Assembly: GCA_938091165.1 (NCBI GenBank)
Contig: CALKNK010000016.1
Span: 186,001-250,000, forward strand
Origin: an uncultured Ilumatobacter sp.
Lineage (GTDB): Bacteria; Actinomycetota; Acidimicrobiia; Acidimicrobiales; Ilumatobacteraceae
Direction of reading: 5' to 3'
Length of the DNA: 64,000 nucleotides
Numbering within the stretch: position 1 is the first letter of the stretch; every line of letters begins with the position of its first letter. Below the pieces are notes generated by a model that worked only from the letters and a program-made list of their open reading frames with translations, had not been told where the DNA came from and made no database searches. The position numbers were made by a program, and so were the translations under genes. This document shows positions 61,682 through 64,000 of the stretch, in pieces.

Positions 61682-62062
61682 TCCCTAGCGGAGTGTCTTC
61701 GTCGGTCCAACTGGCTTCGCATAAGCGTTTCTTGCGCTTTTCGAAATCTGGTATCGGTATTTGCCACATCAATTATGGCCCGGAGGGCCCTCAGCAAGCC
61801 AAATACCAACGTCTTCGTGCAACAAGACAAATCATCGCCACCGAGTCCAAATCCTCTCGCCGCACGAGCGTCAGACTGACGAAGCGGCTTCACCACAGAT
61901 AGGTGAACAGCGCCACACCGGTATTAGTGGCGTCGGCACGTTCGCCTCGTTCTATTTGAGATGGTTCTTACGTAACCTTGGATAGCTTCGCACATCAACC
62001 GGAGAGTCACGCCGAGCATTTGTCGGCTCCCTGTCATGCGCCATTGTTTTCAGGCTCCGAGC
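61682..62062. other. Gap without assignable gene
   Basis: About 380 bp between convergent membrane-protein genes. No recognisable coding remnant, RNA or strong terminator hairpin was seen. Confidence 0.35.
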
Positions 62063-62641
62063 TCAGACCAAAACAACTAGGGCCCACAGCGACAGAGGTA
62101 AGCCCACGTCGTAAGCCAACACGACGGTGTTCCCTGGTTCAACATTGTGATTCCTCACCGTCTCGTAAATATGGTTTACAGCGGCGCCGAGCAAGAACAC
62201 GGAAATAACAATGGTCAGCGCAACCCAGGCGGATCTGTCTAAATAAGCGGCATTGATCCCAGCCGCTCCAATGCCAAAGCTGACAAAACCGATCTCGTAC
62301 TGGAAACCGTTCGATTTCCAGCCGATGCTCTCAGCAGTGCGTTTGGCAAAGACCGTATGCATGAATCCACTTGCGATGAACATGCCGCCCACAGGGACCG
62401 ACATCATCCAACGTATCGAATTGCTCGCGAAGTCAGCTCCCGAATCTGACCCCGGTGCAGGTACACCAGTGACACTGAGAAGCCAAGCTGCTAGCAAGGA
62501 AGCGGGAAGAAACAGGACGCCTATATTTTTACGATAGCAATAGACGACTGTTCTAAGGCGACAGGGGAACTCGTAACCCGACTCACGACAACGTCCCTTC
62601 CGCCGGTCTCGGTGCAGATTCCAGCCCCAGCTAGTGATCAC
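62063..62641 (-). CDS. DUF6790-like membrane protein
   Basis: The frame of up to 192 residues contains four or five membrane helices and the pattern GMFIASGFMHTVFAKRTAESIGW, NGFQYEIGFVSFGIG, LLGAAVNHIYETVRNHNVEPGN, DVGLPLSLWA, which resembles DUF6790 proteins. The first 35 residues or so are polar and atypical, with no good start codon after them, so the true N-terminus is uncertain. Function unknown. Confidence 0.65.
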   Translation of the reverse strand: MITSWGWNLHRDRRKGRCRESGYEFPCRLRTVVYCYRKNIGVLFLPASLLAAWLLSVTGVPAPGSDSGADFASNSIRWMMSVPVGGMFIASGFMHTVFAKRTAESIGWKSNGFQYEIGFVSFGIGAAGINAAYLDRSAWVALTIVISVFLLGAAVNHIYETVRNHNVEPGNTVVLAYDVGLPLSLWALVVLV

Positions 62642-62717
62642 ACCACCGAGGAGCGGATGGCGGCGTGAACCGCTCTCGGCGGTCAGGCCGCCATCAGCGG
62701 AGCGCTAAGTTCAACGC

Positions 62718-63080
62718 ATGACAAATCAACCAAACGTCCTTGAACCACTCGCTCTTCCCGTTGCTACGACGAACGAAATTCCGGGTCGAGCAACAGTGCG
62801 CTATGTCGGCCCAACGTTCGGCGTAATCGCCAGGTCAATGGGATTCGTGAAGGGTTTCACAGGCGGATTCAAGGCACTTCGAAAAGGTGAGGTCAAAGAG
62901 TTCACCCACGTGCTCCAGGCGGCTCGCCACCATGCCGTTGAGAGAATGGTGGAGCAGGTTCAATCCATGGGCGCCAACGCGGTGATCGGCTTACGCTTCG
63001 ACTCAGGCGACGCCGGAGAACAGCAGGGAATGGCCGAGATCGTCGCCTATGGCACGGCAGTCGTCATTGACGAACCTTAA
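62718..63080 (+). CDS. YbjQ/UPF0145-family protein
   Basis: The 120-residue protein matches the YbjQ (heavy-metal-binding, UPF0145) family, which forms pentamers of unknown function: NEIPGRATVRYVGPTFGV, then ARHHAVERMVEQVQSMGANAVIGLRFD, shown here as two motifs, and AYGTAVVI at the end. TAAGTT (62706-62711) lies 6 nt before ATG 62718. It is convergent with rplS. Confidence 0.87.
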   Translation: MTNQPNVLEPLALPVATTNEIPGRATVRYVGPTFGVIARSMGFVKGFTGGFKALRKGEVKEFTHVLQAARHHAVERMVEQVQSMGANAVIGLRFDSGDAGEQQGMAEIVAYGTAVVIDEP

Positions 63081-63177
63081 GGCGAGTCCCACCGAACTGC
63101 AGGACAGCGCACATTGCACTTCCTGTCGCTGAATGCTGACGTCAGCAATGGGCGTTAGCTGGCCCGGTGAGCCTTGT

Positions 63178-63525
63178 TCAGAAGGTGCGCTTTTCCCGAA
63201 TCTTGGCAGCTTTGCCCTTGCGATCGCGGAGGTAGTACAGCTTGGCGCGACGCACATCACCACGTTTGACGACTTCGACTTTCTGCACAGTCGGAGCATG
63301 CATGGGGAAGGTGCGTTCGACTCCGACGCCGTAGCTGAGCTTGCGGACCGTGTAGGTCTCCTGCAGGCCGCCGCCCTGGATGCCGATGACATCGCCCTGA
63401 AACACCTGGATGCGCTCTTTGCCACCCTCGACGACGCGGACGTGCACTCTTAGTTCATCGCCCGCTTGGAACTCGGGAATGTCCGTACGGAGCGAATCGT
63501 TGTCGATGAGATCGGTGGCTTTCAT
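63178..63525 (-). CDS. rplS: 50S ribosomal protein L19 (bL19)
   Basis: The 115-residue protein matches bL19, which sits at the interface of the ribosomal subunits: IPEFQAGDELRVHVRVVEG, RIQVFQGDVIGIQGGG, YGVGVERTFPMHAPTVQKVE and RRAKLYYLRDRKGKAAKI. An AGG lies about 8 nt before the ATG. It follows trmD on the same strand, the usual rpsP-rimM-trmD-rplS order. Confidence 0.97.
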   Translation of the reverse strand: MKATDLIDNDSLRTDIPEFQAGDELRVHVRVVEGGKERIQVFQGDVIGIQGGGLQETYTVRKLSYGVGVERTFPMHAPTVQKVEVVKRGDVRRAKLYYLRDRKGKAAKIREKRTF

Positions 63526-63603
63526 GGCGATACCTGCGTGTTCGAAAAGGGTGGTGTCGGGGCGGACTCGCTCCGATGAGGCTTTGCAATGATACGGGGT
63601 GAA

Positions 63604-64000
63604 TCAGGAATATGGGACAGGTGGAAACTCATCGAGGAGCTTCTGATCTTCAAGGTCGAGTTCGCCAGGCACTAGATCAAGCCGTTCACGTAGCGTTCGG
63701 TGTAGCCGCTGAGCCCTTCGCCAACGCTCGACGCGCCTGTGATCGCCGCTACGGAGCACATCAGGGACCACCCATCCACGGAACTCGGCGGGCCGTGTGA
63801 ATTGAGGCTCTTCGAGTAGGCCCGAATCACCGAAGCTCTCTGTCACAGTGCTCGTTGCATTGCCCATTGCCCCATCGAGGAGTCGGGTAACCGCCTCGAT
63901 TATTACGCATGCCCCGACCTCTCCCCCACTTAGCACTACGTCACCAATGCTGACCTCGCCGTCGCACAGATGCTGCCGCACACGATGGTCGACGCCCTCG
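63604..64000 (-). CDS. trmD: tRNA (guanine-N1-)-methyltransferase, C-terminal part
   Basis: The gene enters from beyond the right edge and ends at 63604. The visible 131 residues are the end of the SPOUT knot and the C-terminal domain of TrmD, which methylates G37 of tRNAs: IGDVVLSGGEVGACVIIEAV, LLDGAMGNATS and TESFGDSGLLEEPQFTRP, then GWVVPDVLRSGDHRRVERWR. The first complete codon in the window starts at 63999. The conserved neighbour rplS follows. Confidence 0.95.
   Translation of the reverse strand, partial: EGVDHRVRQHLCDGEVSIGDVVLSGGEVGACVIIEAVTRLLDGAMGNATSTVTESFGDSGLLEEPQFTRPAEFRGWVVPDVLRSGDHRRVERWRRAQRLHRTLRERLDLVPGELDLEDQKLLDEFPPVPYS

Noticed and set aside
1..64000. CRISPR arrays, prophage, insertion sequences or integrons
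   Set aside because: No spaced direct repeats, transposase or integrase motifs, or phage structural genes were seen on either strand.

Overview
The window reads as chromosomal DNA of an actinomycete-type bacterium, most likely a member of the Acidimicrobiia (inference). Pointers are the conserved actinobacterial block lexA / LysM protein / nrdR, a SigK-RskA type sigma/anti-sigma pair, a class II DAHP synthase, the two-subunit KorAB 2-oxoacid:ferredoxin oxidoreductase, a UvrD2-like helicase with HRDC domain, an MMPL transporter next to a TetR regulator, and moderately high GC. No prophage, CRISPR array, insertion sequence or secretion island was recognised. Content is mainly housekeeping and metabolism.

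Layout. 1-5.3 kb: start of an MMPL transporter with divergent TetR regulator, a DUF2817 peptidase-like protein, an acyl-CoA ligase broken by a 23-bp tandem duplication, and a nitroreductase. 5.8-9.5 kb: tRNA-Ala, then nadD / degenerate LCP-like protein / rsfS, and a group 2 sigma factor. 9.6-16.2 kb: class II DAHP synthase, a beta-lactamase-fold hydrolase, a broken GGDEF gene, a PIG-L deacetylase, a cytochrome P450, thymidine kinase and a tiny lipoprotein. 16.4-28.1 kb: korAB, a CDP-alcohol phosphotransferase, a haemolysin III protein, a UvrD2-like helicase and a molybdopterin oxidoreductase. 28.1-40.4 kb: core block with a RibD-like reductase, nrdR, LysM protein, lexA, a dapC-like aminotransferase, hflX, dapF, miaA, chorismate mutase, miaB, recA and a DUF983 protein. 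40.5-48.6 kb: tRNA-Lys and tRNA-His, DUF2889, a TauE/SafE permease, two tandem quinone-reductase-like flavoproteins, psuG, and a TrmA-type methyltransferase / ECF sigma / anti-sigma operon. 48.6-58 kb: rpe, a broken GNAT acetyltransferase, a glucuronokinase-like GHMP kinase and a large AddAB-like helicase-nuclease pair. 58-64 kb: a secreted or membrane protein, a SulP transporter, a 36-residue membrane peptide, GAP-family and DUF6790 membrane proteins, a YbjQ protein, rplS and the 3' part of trmD.

How the parts work together. The SOS circuit is visible: several LexA-box-like palindromes lie between the LysM gene and lexA, and one lies upstream of recA. hflX, dapF, miaA, chorismate mutase and the dapC-like aminotransferase form a tightly overlapping set joining lysine/peptidoglycan precursors, tRNA modification and aromatic synthesis. 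nadD-LCP-rsfS is a classic overlapping operon.

Two window-wide observations stand out. First, about twenty genes carry a TANNNT -10 hexamer only 6-8 nt before the start codon, which implies widespread leaderless transcription and corrects many start codons. Second, three genes are visibly broken (acyl-CoA ligase, GGDEF protein, GNAT acetyltransferase); the last two lie in gaps that look empty at first reading. I did not find a convincing new multi-gene system.
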